Source of the DNA: Sphingobium sp. JS3065
GTDB lineage: Bacteria > Pseudomonadota > Alphaproteobacteria > Sphingomonadales > Sphingomonadaceae
Direction of reading: 5' to 3'
DNA: 64,000 bases
Assembly: GCF_026427355.1 (NCBI RefSeq)
Contig: NZ_CP102664.1
Coordinates: forward strand, 682,001 to 746,000
Below are positions 38,630 to 47,212 of this stretch, one piece after another. Under the pieces are notes generated by a model that was not told where the DNA came from, ran no database searches, and saw nothing but the letters and a program-made list of their open reading frames with translations. A program made the position numbers and the translations under genes. Positions within the stretch are counted from its first letter, which is position 1; every line of letters starts with the position of its first letter.

Positions 38630-39439
38630 CTAGTCACGTGAATCTGAAGTTCGGTTCATTGTTTTTTGGCAGAAGCGTTTGACCGCGGCGAGGATCTCGT
38701 CGGCTGACTTCACCCATTTGTAGGGCTTGGGATTTTCATTGTGAGCCGCAATGAAGGCCGTGATGTCGGCTTCGAGTTCGGCCGTGGATCGGTGGACACC
38801 GCGCTGCAACTGCTTGCGGGTCAATTCGGCGAACCAGCGCTCGACTTGATTGATCCAGGAGGCGGATGTCGGGGTGAAGTGGACATGCCAATGTGGACGG
38901 CGCGCCAGCCAGGCCTTGATCTTCGCTGTCTTGTGAGTGGCATAGTTGTCCATCACGAGGTGCACGTCCGGACCCTTGGGCATCTCGGCGTCGATCCTCT
39001 TGAGGAAGTCGAGGAACTCGGTTGCCCGGTGTCGTTTGTAGCACTTGCCGATCACCGCGCCGGTGGCGATGTCGAGCGCCGCGAACAGTGATGTCGTACC
39101 GTTGCGGATATAGGTATGAGTGCGCCGCTCGGGTACGCCAGGCGCCATGGGCAATACCGGCTGCTCGCGATCCAGCGCCTGGATCTGCGACTTTTCATCC
39201 ACGCACAGCACAACCGCCCGGTTCGGTGGCGACATGTACAGGCCAACTATGTCCTGCACCTTGTCGACGAACAGCGGATCGCTCGACAGCTTGAATGTCT
39301 CTGACCGGTGCGGCTGCAGGCCAAATGCACCCCAGATTCGGCGGATGGTGGTGTGCGACAGCCCAGAAGCAGCTGCCATGGTGCGGATCGACCAATGGGT
39401 GGCATCCTTCGGCGTCGTGTTCAGCGTGCGCTCGATCAC
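38630..39439 (-). CDS. IS630 transposase, DDE catalytic part (second frame)
   Basis: About 269 residues, the catalytic half of the transposase. First Asp in [15 protein letters not shown], second in [11 protein letters not shown], Glu in [12 protein letters not shown], i.e. the DDE triad of the IS630/Tc1 group. Continuity with the first frame comes by a -1 shift near 39466 (in-frame reading ...ADP then [15 protein letters not shown]). Its stop codon TAG is completed by the TA target duplication at the IS end. Confidence 0.88.
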   Translation of the reverse strand: MIERTLNTTPKDATHWSIRTMAAASGLSHTTIRRIWGAFGLQPHRSETFKLSSDPLFVDKVQDIVGLYMSPPNRAVVLCVDEKSQIQALDREQPVLPMAPGVPERRTHTYIRNGTTSLFAALDIATGAVIGKCYKRHRATEFLDFLKRIDAEMPKGPDVHLVMDNYATHKTAKIKAWLARRPHWHVHFTPTSASWINQVERWFAELTRKQLQRGVHRSTAELEADITAFIAAHNENPKPYKWVKSADEILAAVKRFCQKTMNRTSDSRD

Positions 39440-39793
39440 CTGAGCTACCTGCGCATCCGATACTGTGCGGGGTCGGCCGCACGATATTCATCGGTCAGCC
39501 CTTCAATGCCATCCTGCACGAAGCGACGCCGCCATTTGCCCACAATATGCTCGTGAACACCGAGGCGTTCGGCAACTTCCTTGCTCTGCAGGCCCTCTGC
39601 ACACAGCAGAACCATCCGGCAGCGATCGGACAAAGAACGCGGCGCTTTGTGCCGCCGAACCTGACCTTCGAGAAAAGACCGATCCTCGGCGCTCAATATA
39701 ACCAAATCCGCTTGTCTGCCCGCCATCCCCAATGCCCCTGCCTGTCCGACAACGACATATACAATGATGCCTACTTCAGTTCCAGGTGACTAG
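38631..39793 (-). mobile_element. IS630-family insertion sequence (about 1.16 kb) with TA target duplication
   Basis: The ends are terminal inverted repeats: left GTCACGTGAATCTGAAGT and, reverse-complemented, right GTCACCTGGAACTGAAGT. Each is flanked by TA (38631-38632 and 39792-39793), the expected IS630 duplication. It encodes one transposase in two overlapping frames on the minus strand. It sits a few bases beyond the traD stop codon, separating the integrase from the mobilisation genes. Confidence 0.88.
39445..39732 (-). CDS. IS630 transposase, helix-turn-helix part (first frame)
   Basis: 95 residues with an HTH DNA-binding region ([25 protein letters not shown]) for the terminal repeats. 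The frame closes shortly after EYRAADP. The -1 frame continues as [15 protein letters not shown], so either programmed frameshifting on the GACCCCGC stretch or a one-base deletion separates the two parts. Many IS630 members use such a shift, so the element may be active. Confidence 0.85.
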   Translation of the reverse strand: MGMAGRQADLVILSAEDRSFLEGQVRRHKAPRSLSDRCRMVLLCAEGLQSKEVAERLGVHEHIVGKWRRRFVQDGIEGLTDEYRAADPAQYRMRR

Positions 39794-39798
39794 CGCTT

Positions 39799-40020
39799 TC
39801 ATTCATTCCCGGCGTCATCGGAATCGGCAAAAGCCCGCATTCCACGTCGTCGCCATAAGGCCAGCGCCTGCTCGCGATCCGGCCAGCGCATTTTCGCCGC
39901 TGCCTCGACCAGCAGCCCGAGGATCACGGCGCGATCGTCGTCGGTGAGCTCGACGAGGCCCGCCTTGGCAACGAGCCCTCCCAGCTCGATCAGATGCCGC
40001 GTGCGTTTGCGCCGCTTCAC
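39799..40020 (-). CDS. traD: Conjugal transfer protein TraD (Ti-type)
   Basis: 73 residues from the GTG at 40020, preceded by CAGGGA. The sequence HLIELGGLVAKAGLVELTDDDRAVILG and the ending ALALWRRRGMRAF match the small TraD of Agrobacterium/Rhizobium-type transfer regions, a relaxosome accessory. It is downstream of traC by 16 bp on the same strand. The longer frame upstream overlaps traC and is not used. IS630 begins right after the stop. Confidence 0.8.
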   Translation of the reverse strand: MKRRKRTRHLIELGGLVAKAGLVELTDDDRAVILGLLVEAAAKMRWPDREQALALWRRRGMRAFADSDDAGNE

Positions 40021-40036
40021 ATGCCAGTCCCTGTGA

Positions 40037-40360
40037 TCATGCCGCGCCTGCTTCGCCTGAAGGCGATAGCGTGCGATCGTCGTCCTTCGCAGCGCTGCCT
40101 TGCTGGCCGCCAGTGCTGCGGCCAGCGTCTTCGCGTTCCCCCCGAAAGAACGCGGCGCCCCGCTTGCGCCACGCCTCCCGCGTTGAGCGCTCGGCAGTGG
40201 CAGCGCCAAGCAAGACGCCGGCCAGCTCCTCGATGCTGAGTCCATCGGCGCCGGTTGCCATGACCAGCTCGCCAAGCTGGCTTTGCTTGCGGCTCTTGAG
40301 TTGTCGCGCCTTATCATTGAGAGCCTTGAGTTCGGCGTCATAGTTCCTGGGTTTGCGCAT
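40037..40360 (-). CDS. traC: Conjugal transfer protein TraC (Ti-type)
   Basis: 107 residues: KPRNYDAELKALNDKARQLKSRKQSQLGELVMATGADGLS, then AWRKRGAAFFRG, the pattern of rhizobial TraC, a small DNA-binding accessory to TraA at oriT. ATG at 40360 with AGGAAAGGGA upstream. Divergent from traA across the oriT region, exactly the Ti plasmid layout (traCD facing traA). traG, the coupling protein normally next in this operon, is not present; IS630 lies in its place. Confidence 0.82.
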   Translation of the reverse strand: MRKPRNYDAELKALNDKARQLKSRKQSQLGELVMATGADGLSIEELAGVLLGAATAERSTREAWRKRGAAFFRGEREDAGRSTGGQQGSAAKDDDRTLSPSGEAGAA

Positions 40361-40532
40361 GGTTCGTCCCTTTCCTTGATGGAGCGGAACGAACCAGTTA
40401 TCGGGGTTCCCGATCAGTCACAACATCATGAAATCTCCTGAGATTTCGCGTTCCCGAGACTGATGAAATCTTTCGAGGGCGCGCTTATACGTCGTGCCGA
40501 CGTGCGCTTTTGAGTGTAAATGGATTGCCGTC
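40361..40532. other. Origin of transfer (oriT) region
   Basis: Intergenic region between traC and traA. AGGGCGCGCTTA at 40476-40487 reads, on the minus strand, TAAGCGCGCCCT, one base off the RSF1010/Ti-family nick sequence TAAGTGCGCCCT; nicking would fall at about 40479/40480. Next to it is ACGTCG-TGC-CGACGT (40489-40503), the usual relaxase-binding hairpin. Other palindromes include GAAATCTC-CT-GAGATTTC (40430-40447), ATCGGG-GTT-CCCGAT (40400-40414) and GGTTCGT...ACGAACC (40361-40395). Confidence 0.8.
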
Positions 40533-43478
40533 ATGGCGATCTACCACTTCTCGGCCAAAGTGATTTCCCGCGCCGCCGGCTCCTCGGCGGTGGCAGCGGC
40601 CGCCTATCGCTCGGCCTCGCGCCTGCGTGATGAGCGCCTGGGCCGCCACCACGACTTCTCCAATAAGCCCGGCGTCGTGCACAGCGAAATCATGCTGCCC
40701 GATGGCGCGCCGGAGGAATGGCGCGACCGTGAACAGCTCTGGAATGATGTCGAGGCGGCGGAACTGCGCAAGGACGCGCAGCTCGCCCGCGAGATCGAGT
40801 TCGCCATTCCCCGCGAGATGAACCAGGCGGACGGGATCGAGCTTGCCCGCGACTTCGTGCAGCGTGAATTCGTCGACTGGGGCATGGTCGCCGATCTCAA
40901 TGTCCATTGGGATATCGGACCTGACGGAAATCCCAAGCCCCATGCCCATGTTATGTTGGGGATGCGCGAAGTCACCGAAGAAGGCTTTGGCGCCAAAGTC
41001 CGCGACTGGAACAGGACCGAACTTCTGACCCACTGGCGCGAGGCCTGGGCCGAACATGTCAATCAACGCCTCGCCCAGCTCGATATCGACGCCCGGATCG
41101 ATCACCGATCTTTGGAAGTGCAGGGCATTGACCTCGAGCCGCAGCACAAGATCGGTCCCGCCGCCTCGCGCATGGTCGAGCAGGGACTGGAGAGCGAGCG
41201 GCTCGACGAGCACCACGCCATTGCCCGTGCCAATGGCGAGAAGCTGCTCGCTGATCCGGCCATCGCCCTGGATGCGATCACCCACCAGCAGTCGACCTTC
41301 ACCACCCATGACCTTGCCATGTTTGTGCACCGGCACAGCGAAGGGAAGGACCAGTTCGATCAGGTGATGGCGGCGGTTCGGTCCTCGCCCGAGCTGGTGA
41401 AACTGGGTAAGGATGGCCGGGGTGAGGACAGGTTCACCTCAAGGTCGATGCTGGAAACCGAGCAACGGCTGGAACGTGCCACCGCAACGCTCGACGCGCG
41501 GCGCCATCATGGCGTGGGCGAGCGGCATCTCGAGCGGGCGTTGGCCCACGCGGCGGATCGGGGAATGCTGCTCTCGCCCGAACAACGCGGCGCGTTCGAA
41601 CATGTGACCAACTCTCGCGGCATCAGCAACGTCATCGGCTATGCCGGCACCGGCAAGAGCGCGATGCTGGGCGTCGCGCACGAAGCATGGGAATCGGCAG
41701 GCTACACCGTGCAGGGCGCGGCCCTATCCGGCATCGCCGCCGAGAACCTCGAAAGCGGCTCGGGCATTGCCAGCCGCACCATTGCCAGCCTGGAGCATCA
41801 ATGGGCTCAGGATCGCGAGTTGCTGACCAACAGATCGATCCTCGTCATCGACGAGGCCGGCATGATCGGCACGCGCCAGATGGAGCGCGTGATGGCCGAG
41901 GCCCAAAAGCGCGGCGCCAAGGTCGTGGCTGTAGGCGATCCCGAGCAGCTTCAGGCGATCGAGGCGGGCGCTTCGTTCCGCTCTATCGCCGAGCGCCATG
42001 GCGCGGTCGAGATCAAGACCGTTCGCCGCCAGTCCGAGGACTGGCAGCGCCAGGCGACGCGACAGCTTGCCAACGGTCGGACGGGCGAGGCACTCGCCGC
42101 CTATGACGAGGCGGGCCATGTCCATGCCGCCGGGACGCGCGAACAGGCACGTGAGACGCTGATCGATCGCTGGGACAAGGAACGGCAGGCACATCCTGAT
42201 GCCAACCGGATCATCCTCACCCATACCAACGAGGAGGTGCGCGAACTCAATGAAGCCGCGCGGGGGCGCATGCGCGCCGCGCAGATGTTGGGTGACGACA
42301 TCAACCTGGTCGTCGAGCGCGGTAGCCGTGCCTTTGCGACCGGCGACCGTGTCATGTTCCTGCAAAACGAGCGCAGCCTGGAGGTGAAGAACGGCACGCT
42401 CGGCACCGTCGAGCATGTCAGTCCGATCGCCATGCGCGTGCGCACCGATGACGGCAGGGCCATCGCCTTCGATCTCAAACACTATGCCCATGTTGATCAT
42501 GGCTATGCCGCCACGATCCACAAGGCGCAGGGCATAACCGTGGGCAATGTCCACGTGCTGGCAACACCGAGTCTCGATCGGCATGCCGCCTATGTCGCGC
42601 TGTCCCGGCACAGGGACAGCGTCGATCTGCATTACGGCAAGGACGACTTCGCCGATCAGTCGAAGTTGGTCCGCGCCCTCAGCCGCGAGCGTGGCAAGGA
42701 CATGGCGTCGGACTATGCCTGCGTGACCGAGCCTGTCCCGCAAGTACAGCCCAGGCGCGGCATCTTCGACGGGCTCAAGCTCAAACCATCACCGCTCGAT
42801 CGGATCCCGACAAATCCGAACTTCGATGGCCTGCGGCTCAAAGTCTCGAAGGATCTGGCACAACCCACCGCGCCTCCGCCGGAGATCGTTTCGACCGCGC
42901 CCGGCGCCGAGAGCCGCGAGGCACAGCTGCGGCACGAGCGGACAGATGCGCTGCAACGCCATGCCAGGGCGATCGATGCGATCTACAGCACGCGGGATCG
43001 TGGCGGCCGGGAAAGCCCCGAGCAGCTCGCCGAGCTCAGGTCTGCGCGCCAGGCGTTTGAGGAGCAGCGCCCGGATGGGCCGCGCGATGCCGAGGTGGCC
43101 TATGCCAAGGACCCACACCTCGCGAGCGAGGCGGCGCAGGGTCGCACCGCCCGTGCGATCCGCGCACTGCAGCTGGAAACCGAGCTGCGCACCAATCCCG
43201 AGTTGCGGGCCGACCGGTTCATCACCCGCTGGAACGACCTCTCCGGTCGGGTTGATCGGCACTATGCCGCCGGGAATATGGACGCCTACAAGTCCACGCG
43301 TTCGGCCATGGCGGATATGGCGAGGAGCCTCCACCGCGATCCGCAGCTCGAATCCCTCCTTGCCATCCGCAAGGCGCAGCTTGGCATCACCATGATGGAC
43401 AGCCAGCGCTCGCTTGGCGCCCAGCTCGCGTTCGACCACGGCATTGATCTTGGCAGGGGACGCGGGCTGGGGCTGTAG
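40533..43478 (+). CDS. traA: Ti-type conjugative relaxase/helicase TraA (MOBQ)
   Basis: 981 residues from the ATG at 40533 (MAIYHFSAKVI). The N-terminal MobA/MobL relaxase domain (about 1-210) has YHFSAKVISR and the metal-binding triad in KPHAHVML, with a Tyr-rich AAYRSASRL helix. A RecD/AAA-type helicase domain follows: Walker A GYAGTGKSAML, DEAGMIG Walker B, and YVALSRHRDS motif VI. The C-terminal 250 residues are charged and poorly conserved. It nicks and unwinds DNA at the adjacent oriT. Full length and apparently intact; a partner T4SS would have to come from another element. Confidence 0.92.
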   Translation: MAIYHFSAKVISRAAGSSAVAAAAYRSASRLRDERLGRHHDFSNKPGVVHSEIMLPDGAPEEWRDREQLWNDVEAAELRKDAQLAREIEFAIPREMNQADGIELARDFVQREFVDWGMVADLNVHWDIGPDGNPKPHAHVMLGMREVTEEGFGAKVRDWNRTELLTHWREAWAEHVNQRLAQLDIDARIDHRSLEVQGIDLEPQHKIGPAASRMVEQGLESERLDEHHAIARANGEKLLADPAIALDAITHQQSTFTTHDLAMFVHRHSEGKDQFDQVMAAVRSSPELVKLGKDGRGEDRFTSRSMLETEQRLERATATLDARRHHGVGERHLERALAHAADRGMLLSPEQRGAFEHVTNSRGISNVIGYAGTGKSAMLGVAHEAWESAGYTVQGAALSGIAAENLESGSGIASRTIASLEHQWAQDRELLTNRSILVIDEAGMIGTRQMERVMAEAQKRGAKVVAVGDPEQLQAIEAGASFRSIAERHGAVEIKTVRRQSEDWQRQATRQLANGRTGEALAAYDEAGHVHAAGTREQARETLIDRWDKERQAHPDANRIILTHTNEEVRELNEAARGRMRAAQMLGDDINLVVERGSRAFATGDRVMFLQNERSLEVKNGTLGTVEHVSPIAMRVRTDDGRAIAFDLKHYAHVDHGYAATIHKAQGITVGNVHVLATPSLDRHAAYVALSRHRDSVDLHYGKDDFADQSKLVRALSRERGKDMASDYACVTEPVPQVQPRRGIFDGLKLKPSPLDRIPTNPNFDGLRLKVSKDLAQPTAPPPEIVSTAPGAESREAQLRHERTDALQRHARAIDAIYSTRDRGGRESPEQLAELRSARQAFEEQRPDGPRDAEVAYAKDPHLASEAAQGRTARAIRALQLETELRTNPELRADRFITRWNDLSGRVDRHYAAGNMDAYKSTRSAMADMARSLHRDPQLESLLAIRKAQLGITMMDSQRSLGAQLAFDHGIDLGRGRGLGL

Positions 43479-43634
43479 AACAGCCCAAGGCCCGAGTCGT
43501 GGGGGTCTTCACCACCTGCCACAATCTCAGGCCGCCTCAGTTGCAGGCGCGCCAACGCGGCCGCGAATCTCATCGCTTCCAGCGATGTTTCAGCCTCTGG
43601 CATTCCGAACGGAGCAAGGTCTAGCCTGCCGTTC

Positions 43635-44201
43635 ATGACCGAGACCACCGACACCGAAGTAACCACTGCCCAGGCCTTCGAGGCCGTGCGGCATGAACTC
43701 AGCCTCCTGCACAATGCCGTTGCCAACCTGACGGCGGCGCGCGAGCGGATCCCCGATCACACGGCGGCGCTTGATGGCATCGATCGACGTCTGGGGAATG
43801 TCTGTGGCCGGCTTGCCGCCGTCGAACAGACACCGGCGATCTCGCTCACACCCGCCGAAATGGCGCAGCAGATCAACCGAGCCGCTGAAGCCGTGCGCGT
43901 TGAGGATCGGCGCATGCTCGACACCGCGCGCGCCGCGCTCGACCGGTCGGCTGGGCAAATCGACAGAGTTGTAAAACGGGGGCAGGCGGCCGACCGGCAG
44001 ATCGAACGCCAGATATGGTGCGTGGCAGCGGGCATGCTCGCCGGCATCCTCGTATGGGCGGTGCTGCCCGGAACCGTTGCACGATCCCTGCCGGCCAGTT
44101 GGCATGTGCCCGAATGGATGGCGGCGCGGACCATGAACATGGAGCAGAGGGTCGCTGGCGAGCGACTGATCGCGACGGCGCGCAAGCCGGAACGACCGTG
44201 A
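43635..44201 (+). CDS. DUF6118-like membrane protein
   Basis: 188 residues: an acidic, Ala-rich coiled-coil N-terminal part (VTTAQAFEAVRHELSLLHNAVANLT), a conserved SLTPAEMAQQI block, and one TM helix near residues 133-152 (CVAAGMLAGILVWAVLPGTV). I associate this layout with DUF6118 proteins that sit beside TraA-type relaxases in sphingomonads. Function unknown; an envelope-anchored accessory of transfer is possible. Separated from traA by 156 bp. Confidence 0.68.
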   Translation: MTETTDTEVTTAQAFEAVRHELSLLHNAVANLTAARERIPDHTAALDGIDRRLGNVCGRLAAVEQTPAISLTPAEMAQQINRAAEAVRVEDRRMLDTARAALDRSAGQIDRVVKRGQAADRQIERQIWCVAAGMLAGILVWAVLPGTVARSLPASWHVPEWMAARTMNMEQRVAGERLIATARKPERP

Positions 44202-44653
44202 GGTTGGACTGTCCGGAACGACAGGTCACACCCGCACAAATGTAATAGCGGACATTCGGATGCGTCGGTATCGGCTTCCGGGTCCGACCCTTCTTTGCCG
44301 TTCAGCGCCTAGTTTTTACTCCTCAGGTGCGGACCGGCTGCTTATCCGTCCTGGGCAAGAAAGGCCAGGTCAAAACTATGGATTGACGGGTTCATCAGGA
44401 ATTTCCGTTTCCAAGACCCCGAAAAATTCAATCGAACGGCGGGAAGTGGCGCGATGTCGAAGGGCTGATGAGGGGGCTTGGGTTGGCCATGCACGAGCCC
44501 CTTTCACGTTGAGTTTACTCGGCTAGAATCAGGCGTTGCGCTGGGATTGTTCCTCATGATCTGACGATCAAACCGGTGGCACGAACGACAACTGGGATTA
44601 GCTTCACTCAACCGCAAGCCTGTCGAAGAAGGCGGAACCACCTCATGGTTTCC
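44202..44653. other. 452-bp region without a recognisable gene
   Basis: A non-coding stretch between the DUF6118-like gene and the convergent diguanylate cyclase. A weak hairpin GGGGCT...AGCCCC (about 44473-44504) may terminate the DUF6118 transcript. A frame at 44260-44526 (88 codons) has no domain features, so I do not call it. Confidence 0.4.
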
Positions 44654-45868
44654 CTACGCCACCGCCAGCTTGACGGCCAACGCATCTTCCCTGGTGCAGA
44701 AATGCAGCGTTGCCTTCCCATTCATCTTGGAACGGTAAAGGGCTGAATCCGCGCAGGAAATAAGCTGTTCAAGGTCCAGGCTGAGGTCAGGAGCTATTGC
44801 AATTCCCACGCTTGCGGAAATACTCATGGATATACCGCCCACCTCATAGGGAGCGCTCAGCCGCTTGATGAGGCGGCGCGCAAGCATTTCCGCCTCGTCT
44901 TCATGGAAGACATCTTTCTGGATCACGATAAACTCGTCACCTCCGACACGGGCCACTATGTCGTCGGCTCTTACCATAGTCTCAAGCTGGGCGGCGACCT
45001 GGCGAAGTATCTCGTCGCCGGCCGGGTGGCCGTATGTGTCGTTGATCGCCTTGAATCCATCGAGGTCAATGAAATGCATAGCGAGTTTACTGCCTGAACG
45101 GATCGTGTCGGTGCTGATTTCCTGAAATCGCTCTCGCAGCAGCAACCTGTTGGCAAGGCCGGTCAATGGATCTCGCTTGGCGAGGTGGGCCATGTCGTGA
45201 CGGGCGGTATGGTGCGCGACCGCTGAACGGTACAGATGGGCGACCGTCTGCAGGCTCAGGGCCGTTATCATCGCGACGAGTAAGGATTCGATCAGAAAAA
45301 GCTCGCTGTGAAGGGGGGTCGGATGCCCTTCGAGAGCGTGGAGCGCCAGGGCGACAACGGTAGGCACCGTGGCGAGCAACAGGCTGACTGCGCAAATGAA
45401 AGGCCGAATAGAGATGCGCGACACCACCCCGGCGCCGAAGCTGAATACCAGGCTCACTGTCAGGAGATGGAAGACCGGGAAAGGATAGGTCAATGCGCGG
45501 GCACTGAGCATCCCGAGCAGGAGGGCGAACGCATAATTGCCCAGGGCATAATAGCGTTCCCATTGTTTGAGCCGGCTTGCATCAACGACAGGACGGGATT
45601 TGTTATACGCTCTGATCAGCAGGCCACGCCCGATCGTGACCAGGCCGCCTGTCACCGCCAGCGTTCCAATGATCGCGTCGCCCAGATGATAGGCCGTCAA
45701 TCCGGCAACGCCGACAAAAACCAGCCCCAATCCCAGAACCGGCAGCCCCATGCTGAACAGCATGTCGATGAAGTCACGGTAGACAGCCTGAGGCAGCGGA
45801 ACTGCCTCAGAAAAGAGCGTCAAGCTCCGGCGCCGAGGCGCCTGTCTCTGCTGGTCTGAACGTCTCAC
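44654..45868 (-). CDS. Membrane-bound diguanylate cyclase (GGDEF)
   Basis: 404 residues from GTG 45868. Five or six N-terminal TM helices (about 35-200) form an MASE-like sensor, then a GGDEF domain (about 230-395). The A-site is intact (VGGDEF in RVGGDEFIV), as are SKLAMHFIDLDGFKAIND and YGHPAGDEIL. An RxxD inhibitory site (RADD) lies five residues before GGDEF, so product feedback inhibition is expected. No EAL domain. It is divergent from the HlyD/PilZ glycosyltransferase operon, which makes it the obvious local c-di-GMP source. Confidence 0.93.
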   Translation of the reverse strand: MRRSDQQRQAPRRRSLTLFSEAVPLPQAVYRDFIDMLFSMGLPVLGLGLVFVGVAGLTAYHLGDAIIGTLAVTGGLVTIGRGLLIRAYNKSRPVVDASRLKQWERYYALGNYAFALLLGMLSARALTYPFPVFHLLTVSLVFSFGAGVVSRISIRPFICAVSLLLATVPTVVALALHALEGHPTPLHSELFLIESLLVAMITALSLQTVAHLYRSAVAHHTARHDMAHLAKRDPLTGLANRLLLRERFQEISTDTIRSGSKLAMHFIDLDGFKAINDTYGHPAGDEILRQVAAQLETMVRADDIVARVGGDEFIVIQKDVFHEDEAEMLARRLIKRLSAPYEVGGISMSISASVGIAIAPDLSLDLEQLISCADSALYRSKMNGKATLHFCTREDALAVKLAVA

Positions 45869-45981
45869 GCGGCCACCTTAACTCGCCGTGGTTAACCAAA
45901 AGTAATTCCCCGAGGAGCTGGGCCCATCAACTCCTTCTTAACCATGACTGCTTACGATGCGTCCATGAGGTCGAGGGCGAA

Positions 45982-47205
45982 ATGAGCGTAGAAGCCAAAT
46001 TTCTAACCGATGACGCAGAGGAACTGCAACTACCCGAACAGCCCAAGCGGCGATGGTTCCACCTGCCGCGCCGGATGCTGGTCGGTGGCCTGCTGTTGGT
46101 CATGGCCTTCGCCGTACTGGTACGCAGCTTTATCTTCACAGCCGGCTACAACACGACATTGGTGGCGGATATGGGCGTCGTCAGGGCGCCGATCTCCGGC
46201 GAGGTCGATCGGCTCGGCGCGAATGTCGGTGATCGCGTGGCGCGGGACCAACTGCTGGGAAGCTTTGCTGCTCCGGTGGGCCTGTCGGCGGCTGTCCGTG
46301 CCGGATCGGAAGATGTGGATCAACTCCAGGCGAAACTGGCCAGCATCGACGGCCGAATGGCCGCTCTGCGCGCTGACGCCGACCATATCCGCAGCGAATC
46401 GGGTATCTATCGTTCTGAAAAGCTGGTGCAGATGGATGCGGTCGCAGACGAAAGCTCCGCAGAACTTTCCGCTGCGCAGGCACGGCTGACCTTCGCACAA
46501 AAGCAACTGGACCGCACCCGTGCGCTAGCCGATCGAGGATTCATCAGCGCCGCCGGACTTCAGCGGGCAGAGCAGGATCAGCGGGCCGCTCTGGCGGACC
46601 AGAATGCGGCCATGGCCCGCCGGCGCACCAATCTGATCGAAGCACGCGCCGCAGGGCAAGGCCTGTTCCTCAACAACGGCTATAGCAATGTCCAATATTC
46701 AACCCAGCGCCTGAGCGATCTCAATCTGGCGTTGAGCGAACTCCAGGGCGAGAGGGAGAACCTGACCGCAGCGCTCGCCACCGCGCAAAAATTGAGCGGC
46801 GGCGGCAAGGTCAGCGCCATGCGGCGGCTGCAACTTCCGTTGCAAGCAAGCATCGATGGCCGGGTCTGGGCAAAGGTCGCCGCTCCGGGGGAATCACTGC
46901 GTGAAGGCGATCCGATCTACATGCTCGCCGACTGTTCGTCCTTCTTCGCCTATTTCACCGTTGGCCGCAGCGCCTACAGCAAGCTCAACATCGGCGCGCC
47001 GGTGACATTCATCGCATTTTCGAGCGGCGATCGCTGGCCGGGTACCATCGTCAACATGGGGGTGAGCGATCCTTCCCAGCTCCGCGTCACCAGCCATGTT
47101 CCCAACCCCGCCCCGGGCGAATATCTGATCGGCGCACGGATCACGCTTGACACGCAGGGCCAGAAGCAGTGCCCGGTCGGCACGGCGGGCCGGGTGGTGC
47201 TGTAA
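45982..47205 (+). CDS. HlyD-like periplasmic adaptor for polysaccharide synthesis
   Basis: 407 residues. Short cytoplasmic N-terminus, one TM helix (about 31-52, LVGGLLLVMAFAVLVRSFIF), then a membrane-fusion-protein fold: VVRAPISGEVDRLGANVGDRV (first half of lipoyl/barrel-sandwich), a long coiled coil (about 110-240), and RVWAKVAAPGESLREGDPIY (second half). The ATG follows GAGGTCGAGGGCGA. It lies 7 bp upstream of the PilZ glycosyltransferase, an order like BgsB-BgsA of Sinorhizobium (mixed-linkage beta-glucan) and functionally like Alg44 with Alg8; the identity of the polymer is not known. Confidence 0.82.
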   Translation: MSVEAKFLTDDAEELQLPEQPKRRWFHLPRRMLVGGLLLVMAFAVLVRSFIFTAGYNTTLVADMGVVRAPISGEVDRLGANVGDRVARDQLLGSFAAPVGLSAAVRAGSEDVDQLQAKLASIDGRMAALRADADHIRSESGIYRSEKLVQMDAVADESSAELSAAQARLTFAQKQLDRTRALADRGFISAAGLQRAEQDQRAALADQNAAMARRRTNLIEARAAGQGLFLNNGYSNVQYSTQRLSDLNLALSELQGERENLTAALATAQKLSGGGKVSAMRRLQLPLQASIDGRVWAKVAAPGESLREGDPIYMLADCSSFFAYFTVGRSAYSKLNIGAPVTFIAFSSGDRWPGTIVNMGVSDPSQLRVTSHVPNPAPGEYLIGARITLDTQGQKQCPVGTAGRVVL

Positions 47206-47212
47206 CGCAGCC

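Noticed and set aside
44260..44526. An 88-codon frame in the gap before the diguanylate cyclase
   Set aside because: No ribosome-binding site, no hydrophobic or domain pattern, mixed composition; left as non-coding.
45874..45900. TTAAC...TTAAC repeats between the cyclase and HlyD genes, considered as a CtrA site
   Set aside because: The two TTAA half-sites are 10 bases apart, whereas the CtrA consensus needs 7.
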